In this document: positions 50,105 through 60,541 of the stretch, piece after piece | Layout: each line of letters starts with the position of its first letter | Numbering within the stretch: position 1 is the stretch's first letter | NCBI RefSeq assembly: GCF_024171495.1 | Contig: NZ_JALJZW010000001.1 | Coordinates: 930,001-994,000, forward strand | Length of the DNA stretch: 64,000 nt | From: Deinococcus sp. HSC-46F16 | Lineage (GTDB): Bacteria; Deinococcota; Deinococci; Deinococcales; Deinococcaceae | Reading direction: 5' to 3' | Program-made: the position numbers and the translations under genes | Notes under the pieces: model-generated | What the model was told of the DNA's origin: nothing | The model's input: the letters and a program-made list of their open reading frames with translations, nothing else | Databases searched by the model: none

Positions 50105-51721
50105 TCAGGGGCCGCCGTCTTCCTGCCCACGCCGCCGCACGGCCTGGAAACTCTGCCGCAAGAGCCGCGCCGCCTCCCCTGCCCGCACGCCGCCCGTCAC
50201 CTCCGGGCGGTGGCCCCAGTGGTGGGCCAGCACGTCGCTGACGCCGCCCAGCGCCCCGGCTTTCGGGTTGACGGCGCCGTACACGACGCGGCCCACCCGC
50301 GCCTCCAACGCCGCCCCCAGACACATTGGGCACGGCTCCAGCGTCACGACGAGGGTGCAGGCCGTGAGGTAGGGCGTCCCCAGGGTCCGGGTCGCCCCGC
50401 GCAGCGCCCCCAGCTCGGCATGGCGGGTCATGTCGCCATGCTCGCGGCTGGTGTTGCGGCCCCGGCCGACCACCGCGCCGTCCGGCCCCAGCACGACCGC
50501 GCCCACCGGGACTTCGCCGTGCCCCGCCGCTTCCTCTGCCAGCGCGAGGGCCTCGCCCATCGCCGTATGAAGGGGGTCCGGGGCCGGGGCCACGCCCGCT
50601 GCCTCCCGCGCTCCCACCGCCCACCGGGGAGGATGGAGGCCGACCCACTGCACCTTTCCGCCCACCGCCAGCAGCGGCACGCGGTCCCTCTCGGCGCGGG
50701 GCACCTTCGCGTCGGTGAGCACGTCGCTGAGTTTGCGGGTACCTCCGGGCAGACGCATCCGGTCACTGGGCTGCCGGGTGCGCAGGGTCCAGCCGGGTGG
50801 GGGCGGGAAGTCGGGGACGGGCCACGCCAGCGGGCGCAGGTGCAGCCGCCCCCCCGTCGCGGTCACGTCCCGGTCTCCCGGCAGGGTGACGTGGGCGGTC
50901 TCCCCCGCCCCCAACGCGGCGGCGAGCGCCTCCACGTGCTCGGCGTGGTAGGAAAAGCCCGCCCCCTCCAACGCCCGCGCCACGTGGCGGCGCAGCACGG
51001 CGGCGGGCTGCCGGGTTCGGGGCGCGTGCTCGGTCAGGCGAGCGGCGAGGTCGTCCAGTGCCGCATCGTCCTCGCGGGACAGGCGGGCGAGGCGGGCCAG
51101 GGCACCCTCCAGGCCGGGAAAGCGGGCGATGAGCAGAGGTATAACCTCGCCGCGCAGCCACGCCCGCGTCCGGGTGAGGTCGGCATTGGTGGGGTCCTCG
51201 CGCCAGGCCTGGCCCAGCGAGCGCAGGAAGGCTTCCACATCGGCGCGGGGCACGTCCAGCCAGGGGCGGTGGACGCGGCCCCGCACGGGAGGAATGCCGC
51301 TCAGCACCGCCTCGCCTCGCAAAAGGCCCATCAGCACCGTTTCGGCCTGGTCGCGGCGGGTGTGGGCGATCAGGATGGCGGAAGCCCCCACCGCCTTCGC
51401 CGTCCGCGAGAGGAACTCGTGGCGGACCCGGCGGGCGGCGTCCTCCACGTTCCAGCCGCGCCGGGCGGCGACCGCGCCCACCTCCACCCGCGTGCCGTGG
51501 CAGGGCACCCCAAGCTGCCCTGCCAGCGCCTCCACCCACGCGGCGTCCTGGGCCGACCCTTCCCGGAGGCCGTGGTCGAGGTGGGCGACGACGGGCTGTG
51601 CCCCCGCCAGCACCAGCGCCCGCAGGAGGGCCACGCTGTCCGCTCCACCCGAGACGCCCATCACCACGGTCTGCCCAGCGTAGGGTTGGAGCGGACGGCC
51701 CAGCGCGGGGGGCAGCCTCAC
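50105..51721 (-). CDS. tilS-tadA: Fused tRNA(Ile)-lysidine synthetase and tRNA adenosine deaminase
   Basis: This 538-residue protein joins two tRNA-anticodon enzymes. Residues 1-370 are TilS: the PP-loop GVSGGADSVALLRA, HLDHGLREGSAQDAAWVE, AHTRRDQAETVLMGLLRG and the C-terminal TilS domain. It makes lysidine at C34 of tRNA-Ile(CAU). Residues from about 381 are TadA: HAELGA for the first zinc ligand and catalytic Glu, PCPMCLGA for the other two Cys; it converts A34 to inosine in tRNA-Arg(ACG). The GTG at 51721 follows GGAGGG by a few bases and overlaps the upstream stop as GTGA. A similar fusion is known in Deinococcus. Confidence 0.93.
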   Translation of the reverse strand: MRLPPALGRPLQPYAGQTVVMGVSGGADSVALLRALVLAGAQPVVAHLDHGLREGSAQDAAWVEALAGQLGVPCHGTRVEVGAVAARRGWNVEDAARRVRHEFLSRTAKAVGASAILIAHTRRDQAETVLMGLLRGEAVLSGIPPVRGRVHRPWLDVPRADVEAFLRSLGQAWREDPTNADLTRTRAWLRGEVIPLLIARFPGLEGALARLARLSREDDAALDDLAARLTEHAPRTRQPAAVLRRHVARALEGAGFSYHAEHVEALAAALGAGETAHVTLPGDRDVTATGGRLHLRPLAWPVPDFPPPPGWTLRTRQPSDRMRLPGGTRKLSDVLTDAKVPRAERDRVPLLAVGGKVQWVGLHPPRWAVGAREAAGVAPAPDPLHTAMGEALALAEEAAGHGEVPVGAVVLGPDGAVVGRGRNTSREHGDMTRHAELGALRGATRTLGTPYLTACTLVVTLEPCPMCLGAALEARVGRVVYGAVNPKAGALGGVSDVLAHHWGHRPEVTGGVRAGEAARLLRQSFQAVRRRGQEDGGP

Positions 51722-52623
51722 GTCCCCTCCGGCCACGTCACCCCCAGCGCCGAGGCCAGCGCGAGGGCGTCACGCGGGGCATGGGCGCCGATGTCGTTGT
51801 CGAAATAGACGTACACGTCGCGGGGGTGCCGGGGTAGGGGGAGGTCGGTCAGGCGGCGGGCATCTGGCGGCTCCCCGCCTTCCCGCCACGCCCGCACCCG
51901 TTCGGCCCAGGCGGCGATCTCGGCGGGGTCGTAACCACTGCGGTACAGCTCGCGTGAGCCGTGCAGCCGCACGTACACGAAGTCGGCGGTCACTTCCTCC
52001 ACCAGCGGAAAGTGCCCCGCCGCGTCCGCGACGACGAGGGCGACCCCGTACTGGCGCAGCAGCGCAGGCACCTCGGGCGTGAGGAAACTCGGATGCCGCA
52101 CCTCCAGCGCGTGCCGCAGGGGCCGGTCCTCCCCCGCCTCAGTCCACGCCCGGCCCGTCAGCCGCTCGTCGTGCTCGGCGGCGAGGCGGGCGGCTTCCCC
52201 GGTCATGCGAGGCAGCAGGGCCAGGAACGCTTCCAGCACTTCCGGGTCGAAGCGCACCTGTTCGGGCAACTGCCACAGCACCGGCCCCAATCCCTCGCCC
52301 AGTCGCAACACCCCCGACGCGAAGAAGTTGGCGAGCGGGCCGCGCACCCCGCGCAGCTTTTTCATATGGGTGACGAAACGGCCACCCTTCACGGCGAAGA
52401 CGAAGCCGGGCGGCACCTCGGCCCCCCAGCGGGCGTATGTGTCGGGGCGCTGCAACGAGTAGAAGGAACCGTTGATCTCCACGCTGGTCAGCCGCTCGGC
52501 GAGGTAGGCCAGCTCGCGCCGCTGCACCAGCCCCGCCGGGTAGAACTCGCCCCGCCAATGGCGGTAGGTCCAGCCGGAGGTGCCGACAAAGAGGCGGCCG
52601 GGCGGAGGCGGGGGGGCGGACAC
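51718..52623 (-). CDS. DUF72 family protein (YecE-like)
   Basis: This 301-residue cytosolic protein has a TIM-barrel-like fold: FVGTSGWTYRHWRGEFYP near the start, LTSVEINGSFYSLQRPDTYARW, FAVKGGRFVTHMKKLR, LWQLPEQVRFDPE, and a late YVYFDNDIGAHAP are all diagnostic of DUF72/YecE. No reaction is established for the family. The GTG start follows TAGAAT by 6 bases. Its stop overlaps tilS-tadA, implying translational coupling. Confidence 0.88.
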   Translation of the reverse strand: MSAPPPPPGRLFVGTSGWTYRHWRGEFYPAGLVQRRELAYLAERLTSVEINGSFYSLQRPDTYARWGAEVPPGFVFAVKGGRFVTHMKKLRGVRGPLANFFASGVLRLGEGLGPVLWQLPEQVRFDPEVLEAFLALLPRMTGEAARLAAEHDERLTGRAWTEAGEDRPLRHALEVRHPSFLTPEVPALLRQYGVALVVADAAGHFPLVEEVTADFVYVRLHGSRELYRSGYDPAEIAAWAERVRAWREGGEPPDARRLTDLPLPRHPRDVYVYFDNDIGAHAPRDALALASALGVTWPEGT

Positions 52624-52629
52624 GGGGGC

Positions 52630-52635
52630 ATTCTA
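52630..52635 (-). promoter_or_regulatory. -10 hexamer TAGAAT, DUF72 gene
   Basis: On the minus strand TAGAAT ends 6 bases before the GTG at 52623. Confidence 0.55.
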
Positions 52636-52707
52636 GGGGGCGGGCGGGTTCTCTCTTCGTTCGGGGCGCTGCCCCCCCTCTCTCCCGGCGGTTCACAGGT
52701 GGCCCGG

Positions 52708-52713
52708 TACAAT
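52708..52713 (+). promoter_or_regulatory. -10 hexamer TACAAT, peroxiredoxin gene
   Basis: TACAAT ends 7 bases before the ATG at 52721. Confidence 0.55.
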
Positions 52714-52720
52714 CGGGGGC

Positions 52721-53179
52721 ATGTCTCCCCGCGTCGGCCAGCCCGCTCCCGACTTCGACACCCGCAGCGACGACGGCCAGCCCGTCCGCCTCGCGGACCT
52801 GCGGGGCCGCTGGGTCGTGCTGTACTTTTACCCCCGCGCGAGCACGCCCGGCTGCTCGGTGGAAGCGCAGCGCTTCGAGGCGGCCCTGCCGGAGTTCGAG
52901 CGCCTGAACGCTGCCGTCATCGGCGTGAGCACCGACACGGAAGCGCGGCAGGCCAAGTTCCGCGAGAGTTGCGACCTCTCCTTCCCCCTGATTCCCGACG
53001 GCGACCGCACCCTGTGCCGGGCCTACGGGGTGATGGGCGGCCTCGGCGGGCTGATGGGGCTGGCCGGGCGGCAGACCTTCCTGATCGACCCCGAGGGCAA
53101 GGTCGCCCACCACTGGCGCACGGTGAACCCGGCGAGCCACGCGGCGGACGTGGTGCGCTACCTGCGGCAGACGGCGTAG
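52721..53179 (+). CDS. Peroxiredoxin of the Bcp/PrxQ type
   Basis: This 152-residue thioredoxin-fold peroxidase removes peroxides with thiol reductants. VGQPAPDFDTRSDDGQPVRLADLRG and YFYPRASTPGCSVEAQRFE place the peroxidatic Cys near 46, with the TPGC motif intact. A second Cys in ESCDLSFPL (about 87) is a candidate resolving residue but lies further away than the classical CX4C of PrxQ. The late GRQTFLIDPEGKV is conserved. Single gene. Confidence 0.92.
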   Translation: MSPRVGQPAPDFDTRSDDGQPVRLADLRGRWVVLYFYPRASTPGCSVEAQRFEAALPEFERLNAAVIGVSTDTEARQAKFRESCDLSFPLIPDGDRTLCRAYGVMGGLGGLMGLAGRQTFLIDPEGKVAHHWRTVNPASHAADVVRYLRQTA

Positions 53180-53189
53180 CTGGGGAGGG

Positions 53190-53615
53190 CTACCGCCCCC
53201 GGCTGTCCCGGCTCTCGGCGAGGACCGTCGTGGTGGCCTCGCGCACGGGGTCCTGCGGGTAGAGCCAGCGCAGGAAGACCAGAAAGAGACCAATCACGGT
53301 CGCCGTGCTGGTGGTCAGAAAAGCGATGATCACGCCCGGCTCCAGCCGGAAGGGGCGGCCCCCCAGCGTGCCCCAGCCCACCGCCAGGGTCAGCACCACG
53401 TCCGCGATCAGCCATGCGGTCGCCAGCGCGAACACCGCGAAGCCCGCCCAGCCGCGCCACCGCTGCTGCGCCCGGACCTCCCGGAGGGTCAGGGCTTGCC
53501 GCTGGCGCAGGTAATCCTCGTCGGCCCGCTGGCGGCGCTCGGTTTCCAGACCGCCCTCCACGCGGGCATGAATGGCGCTTAGCGGCAGCGGCGGCTCGGA
53601 GCGGGGGTCGCTCAT
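53190..53615 (-). CDS. Two-span membrane protein downstream of Panacea-domain gene
   Basis: This 141-residue protein has a charged, helical N-terminal half (about 1-54, rich in Arg, Glu and Gln), then two membrane spans, about 55-80 and 93-118, and a short charged tail. The second span begins FLTTSTATVIGLFLVFLRWLYP, a Thr-rich entry seen in other small membrane proteins of unknown role. It starts 9 bases after the stop of a Panacea-domain gene, the usual spacing of a toxin-antitoxin or other two-gene unit. Whether it is toxic is unknown. Confidence 0.65.
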   Translation of the reverse strand: MSDPRSEPPLPLSAIHARVEGGLETERRQRADEDYLRQRQALTLREVRAQQRWRGWAGFAVFALATAWLIADVVLTLAVGWGTLGGRPFRLEPGVIIAFLTTSTATVIGLFLVFLRWLYPQDPVREATTTVLAESRDSRGR

Positions 53616-53624
53616 GCCCCCGGC

Positions 53625-54128
53625 TCAGGCGCTGCGGGCCAGGGCGGTGTAGTACTCGCGGGTGACCTCGTTGGGAATCAGGTCGGTCGCGTGGCCGAAC
53701 ACCTGCCGCCAGGGGCTGCCCTCCAGGTGGGTCAGGCGCGAGAGTTCCTCCCCGCTCATCTGGCCATAGGTGACCCACACGCTGCGGATGACCTCCAGTG
53801 CAGCGGGGTCGCCGCTCAGGTCCGGTTCACCCGGCGAGACGGCCAGCGGCTCCGCGATGGGTGCCCGGCCCCGCCCGCCCCAGTGGTCCCACAGCCGCCG
53901 CACGATGGGGCCGTACTGCCAGGCATGCACCGTGTTGTAGATCAGCGGCCGCCCCAGCAGCGCGAGCGTCCACCCATGCGCGATGTACACCAGCTTGTGA
54001 AGCTGCATCTGCGTGAGGCTGCGCCCCTCGGCGTGCGCGAGGTCGAGAAAAGCGTTCGCCACGACCTCGGCGGCGTAGCCGGTGCGCATCGGGTCAGCGA
54101 TTTTGAGCGGTGAGTCCGTCAGGGTCAT
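53625..54128 (-). CDS. Panacea-domain (DUF4065/SocA-like) protein
   Basis: This 167-residue cytosolic protein has the domain (about 15-130) marked by AAEVVANAFLDLAHAEGRSLTQMQLHKLVYIAHGW, then LLGRPLIYNTVHAWQYGPIVRRLWDHW, the family core. Established members are antitoxins able to neutralise unrelated toxins, and SocA, a proteolytic adaptor for the toxin SocB. Here the gene directly precedes a two-span membrane protein. The C-terminal 40 residues are extra. The ATG at 54128 begins a sensible sequence; the longer frame has no support. Confidence 0.85.
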   Translation of the reverse strand: MTLTDSPLKIADPMRTGYAAEVVANAFLDLAHAEGRSLTQMQLHKLVYIAHGWTLALLGRPLIYNTVHAWQYGPIVRRLWDHWGGRGRAPIAEPLAVSPGEPDLSGDPAALEVIRSVWVTYGQMSGEELSRLTHLEGSPWRQVFGHATDLIPNEVTREYYTALARSA

Positions 54129-54174
54129 GGGCGGCGCTCCTTTCTGATGCCAGCGTAACACGCGACCATGCACG

Positions 54175-54207
54175 CTGGGCCGTGGACGGAACGTCTCCAC
54201 GGCCCAG
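54175..54207. terminator. Long hairpin between Panacea and aminotransferase genes
   Basis: A perfect 12-bp stem (54175-54186 with 54196-54207) has a 9-base loop. It is probably the terminator of the aminotransferase transcript entering from the right, though no T run follows. Confidence 0.45.
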
Positions 54208-54225
54208 ACCTGGCGTACTGGGGCT

Positions 54226-55584
<1,359 letters not shown>

Positions 55585-55608
55585 AGGGGCTCCTTCGGGG
55601 GCAGCAAG

Positions 55609-55631
55609 GAGGCCGGAGTCAACCCGGCCTC
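55609..55631 (-). promoter_or_regulatory. Intercistronic hairpin, kamA to aminotransferase
   Basis: A perfect 8-bp stem, GAGGCCGG with CCGGCCTC, and a 7-base loop lie 20 bases past the kamA stop. It could reduce read-through or set RNA ends. Confidence 0.45.
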
Positions 55632-55650
55632 TGGGGAGGGATGGGACCGC

Positions 55651-57102
<1,452 letters not shown>

Positions 57103-57216
57103 GGGGCCTCCTGGGGGTGATGAAACGTGAGTGCGGTCCCCAAAATTCTGACGACCCCAAAGGCGGTTTGGAAGGCGCGTGGAACGGCTGATGCCTGCCC
57201 TGCCGCCCACACCAAA

Positions 57217-57247
57217 CTGACAAACGCCATGTCTGACCTGTCAAACG
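57217..57247. promoter_or_regulatory. Candidate Lrp operator: phased direct repeats
   Basis: CTGACAAACG (57217-57226) and CTGTCAAACG (57238-57247) repeat with a 21-base period, two turns of the helix, between kamA and the Lrp gene. The right copy abuts the -10 TAAGAT. The spacer TGTCTGAC shows a related half-site. Confidence 0.6.
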
Positions 57248-57248
57248 T

Positions 57249-57254
57249 TAAGAT
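57249..57254 (+). promoter_or_regulatory. -10 hexamer TAAGAT, Lrp gene
   Basis: TAAGAT ends 6 bases before the ATG at 57261 and sits next to the phased repeats, so autorepression is plausible. Confidence 0.55.
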
Positions 57255-57260
57255 GGCCTC

Positions 57261-57722
<462 letters not shown>

Positions 57723-57725
57723 GCC

Positions 57726-58802
57726 TTATTCGGCGGAGAAGCTGTACACCGTGCGCGACGTGAAGCGTTCGCCGGGCCGCAGCACCGTGGAGGGAAAGTC
57801 CGGCTGGTTGGGCGAGTCGGGAAAGTGCTGGGTTTCCAGGCACACCGCCCAGCGGTGGCCATAGCGCTGCCCCCTCTTGCCGACGAGCGAGCCGTCCAGA
57901 AAGTTGCCGCTGTAGAACTGCATTCCGGGCTGATCGGTGTGGACGGTGAGCCGCCGCCCGCTAATCGGGTCGTACAGATTGGCCGCCGGACCCGCGCCCC
58001 CACGCAGCACGAAGTTGTGGTCGTAGCCCCCCGCGAAGCGCAGTTGCTCGTCGGCCGTGTCCACCCGTGCGCCGATGGGCCGGGCCTCGCGGAAGTCGAA
58101 CGCCGTGCCCGCCACCGCCCGGCGCTCGCCCGTGGGAATCAGCGTCGCGTCTACCGGGGTGAAGTGGTCGGCGTCCAAAGTCAGTTCGTGGCCCAGGATG
58201 TCCCGCTGGGCTTCGCCCGACAGATTCCAGTAACTGTGGTTGGTGAGGTTGAGGACAGTGGGCGCGTCTGTCGTCGCCTCGTAGTCGATCTGGAGAGCAC
58301 CCTCTGGCCGCAGGGTGTACGTCACCCGCACGGTGAGAGTGCCGGGATAGCCTTCCTCGCCGGCGGGGCTGACGCGGGTGAAGACGACGCGGGGACCCTC
58401 CGGCCCCACCGACGCCTCGGCGTGCCACAGCCGCTGGTCGAAGCCGCGCTCGCCGCCGTGCAGGGCGTTGGAGCCGTTGTTGCGGGCGAGCTGATACGTC
58501 CGCCCGTCCAGGCTGAAGCGGCCCCCGGCGATGCGGTTGCCATAGCGCCCGATCAAGGCCCCGAAAAAGGAGGCGGTGGCCCGGTCGAAATACGGTTCCG
58601 GCGTGTCGTACCCCAGCACGATGTCGCCCAGCCTCCCGTCGCGGTCGGGGGTGAGCAGGCGCACGAGCACCCCGCCGTAGTTGGTCAGGCTGGCCTCTAT
58701 CCCACCCGGCAGACGCAACTCGTAAAGGGTGACTGCCTCGCCCTGGGGGGTGCGGCCCCACCCGCGCTCCCCCACGCTCCCGACTGGCTGATGCTGGTGC
58801 AT
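57726..58802 (-). CDS. galM: Aldose 1-epimerase (galactose mutarotase)
   Basis: This 358-residue enzyme interconverts alpha and beta anomers of hexoses. Family blocks are GDIVLGYDTPEPY, GALIGRYGNRIAGGRFSLDG, ALHGGERGFDQRLW, LTNHSYWNLSG (catalytic His), FAGGYDHNFVL, and the catalytic Glu in CLETQHFPDSPNQPDFPS. The start at 58802 gives the MHQHQP N terminus; the longer frame to 58820 is discounted. No other gal gene is adjacent. Confidence 0.92.
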   Translation of the reverse strand: MHQHQPVGSVGERGWGRTPQGEAVTLYELRLPGGIEASLTNYGGVLVRLLTPDRDGRLGDIVLGYDTPEPYFDRATASFFGALIGRYGNRIAGGRFSLDGRTYQLARNNGSNALHGGERGFDQRLWHAEASVGPEGPRVVFTRVSPAGEEGYPGTLTVRVTYTLRPEGALQIDYEATTDAPTVLNLTNHSYWNLSGEAQRDILGHELTLDADHFTPVDATLIPTGERRAVAGTAFDFREARPIGARVDTADEQLRFAGGYDHNFVLRGGAGPAANLYDPISGRRLTVHTDQPGMQFYSGNFLDGSLVGKRGQRYGHRWAVCLETQHFPDSPNQPDFPSTVLRPGERFTSRTVYSFSAE

Positions 58803-58839
58803 GGCCCCAGGGTGCCACACGGCGGGGCCGTGCCCTCCC

Positions 58840-59868
58840 CTACCGCCGCGTGTGCGCCGCGTACCGCTGGAGTAGGTCCCAGGCCGCGCCGCTCGCCATG
58901 ACCTCGCGGGCCTGAGCTACTCCTTCGCGGATGCTGGCGACTCGTCCGGCGGTCCTCAGCGCTGCGCCCGCGTTCAGCGCCACGATGTCGCGCTGGGCCG
59001 GGGTGCCGCCCCCCGTCAGCAGGGCGCGGGTGATCTCGGCGTTCTCGGCGGGAGTGCCGCCCACGATGGCCGCGCGGGGATGCTCAGTCACGCCCGTCTC
59101 GGCGGCAGACACCACCCGGTCGATCACCTCGCCCTCCCGCAACCCCGACACCGTGTTGGGGCCGCAGACCGTGAACTCGTCGAGGCCGTCGCCGTAGACG
59201 ACAGTAGCCCCCTTCGCGCCCAGCAGCCGCAGCACCTCGGCCAGCGTACGCGTCAGTTCCGGGCGGTAGACCCCCACGACGAGGTGGGTGGCCCCGGCCG
59301 GGTTGGAGAGCGGCCCCAGGATGTTGAAGACAGTGCGGGCGGCGAGTTCAGCACGGACGGGCGCGGCGTGCCGCAGGGCCGGGTGGTAGTTGCGGGCAAA
59401 CATGAAGCCGATGCCCAGGCGGTTGATGCCGTCCGCAACGACCTCCGGCGGGGCGTCGAGGTTGACCCCCAGCGATTCGAGCACGTCCGCACTCCCGGCG
59501 CGGCTGCTCGCGGCGCGGTTGCCGTGCTTGGCGACGGGTACTCCGGCGGCGGCCACCACGAAGGCGGTCGTCGTGCTGATGTTGAAGGTGTGGGCACCGT
59601 CGCCGCCCGTGCCCACCACGTCGAGGAGCACGTCGCGCGGCTCGACCTGCACATGGACGGCATTCTCCCGCATCGCTTGCGCGAAGCCCGCGATCTCCTC
59701 CGGCGTCTCGCCACGCACGCGCAGGGCGGCCAGGGCGGCGGCGAGGCGCACCCCACTGACGCTCCCCTCCATCACCTCGCGCATGAAGGCGGCGGCCTCG
59801 GTCTGCGAGAGCGCCTCGCCGTTCATCAGCCGCAGGTGCAGGGTGCGGGGGTCGGTGGCGGCAGTCAT
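58840..59868 (-). CDS. trpD: Anthranilate phosphoribosyltransferase
   Basis: This 342-residue cytosolic enzyme uses anthranilate and PRPP for the second dedicated step to tryptophan. The PRPP site is VGTGGDGAHTFNIST. KHGNRAASSRAGSADVLESLG, NYHPALRH and FNILGPLSNPAGATHLVVGVY are diagnostic. Its ATG overlaps the trpG stop as ATGA, the last member of trpEGD. Confidence 0.95.
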   Translation of the reverse strand: MTAATDPRTLHLRLMNGEALSQTEAAAFMREVMEGSVSGVRLAAALAALRVRGETPEEIAGFAQAMRENAVHVQVEPRDVLLDVVGTGGDGAHTFNISTTTAFVVAAAGVPVAKHGNRAASSRAGSADVLESLGVNLDAPPEVVADGINRLGIGFMFARNYHPALRHAAPVRAELAARTVFNILGPLSNPAGATHLVVGVYRPELTRTLAEVLRLLGAKGATVVYGDGLDEFTVCGPNTVSGLREGEVIDRVVSAAETGVTEHPRAAIVGGTPAENAEITRALLTGGGTPAQRDIVALNAGAALRTAGRVASIREGVAQAREVMASGAAWDLLQRYAAHTRR

Positions 59869-60488
59869 GCGCCCACCTCCGTCCCCGCCCGGTGCCCCCG
59901 CACCAGCGTCAGGAAGTTGGCGAGCAGGGCCATCCCGCCCTCGGTGGCGACGGATTCGGGGTGGAACTGCACCCCGTAGACCGGGTAGTCGCGGTGACGC
60001 AGGGCCATCAGCACTTCCTCTTCGGGGTCGGTCGTCCAGGCAACGGGCACGAGTTCGGCGGGCAGGTCACGGACCACCAGCGAATGGTAGCGGGTAACGG
60101 GCACCTCCTCCGGCAGCCCCGCGAAGAGGCCCGTGCCCTCATGCCGCACCGGGCTGGTCTTGCCGTGCACGGGCCGCCGCGCCCGCGTGACCCGCGCCCC
60201 GAACGCCTCCCCGATGCTCTGGTGCCCCAGGCAGACCCCCAGCGTGGGGAACTGCGGCCCCAGCTCGCGGATTACCGCCACGCTCTGCCCCGCCTCACGC
60301 GGAGTGCAGGGACCGGGCGACACGACGATGGCGTCGGGGTCGAGGGTGCGCACGTCCTCCAGCGTGAAGGCGTCGTTGCGCCAGACGGTGACCTCGCACC
60401 CCAGCTCCCCGAGGAACTGGACGAGGTTGTAGGTGAAGGAGTCGTAGTTGTCGATGAGCAGGACAGACAGAGGGGGATTGGATGTCAT
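59865..60488 (-). CDS. trpG: Anthranilate synthase component II (glutamine amidotransferase)
   Basis: This 207-residue subunit supplies ammonia from glutamine to TrpE. The triad is the Cys in LGVCLGHQSIGEAFG with His and Glu in GVQFHPESVATEGG. LLIDNYDSFTYNLVQFLGELG is the usual N terminus. In some bacteria the same subunit also serves para-aminobenzoate synthase; no pabB is seen here. GGAG lies about 9 bases before the ATG at 60488. Confidence 0.95.
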   Translation of the reverse strand: MTSNPPLSVLLIDNYDSFTYNLVQFLGELGCEVTVWRNDAFTLEDVRTLDPDAIVVSPGPCTPREAGQSVAVIRELGPQFPTLGVCLGHQSIGEAFGARVTRARRPVHGKTSPVRHEGTGLFAGLPEEVPVTRYHSLVVRDLPAELVPVAWTTDPEEEVLMALRHRDYPVYGVQFHPESVATEGGMALLANFLTLVRGHRAGTEVGA

Positions 60489-60541
60489 GTTGAAGTCTCC
60501 TGGGAGGGGGCGGGTAGGGGTCAGGGGAGGCGACTCCAGCC

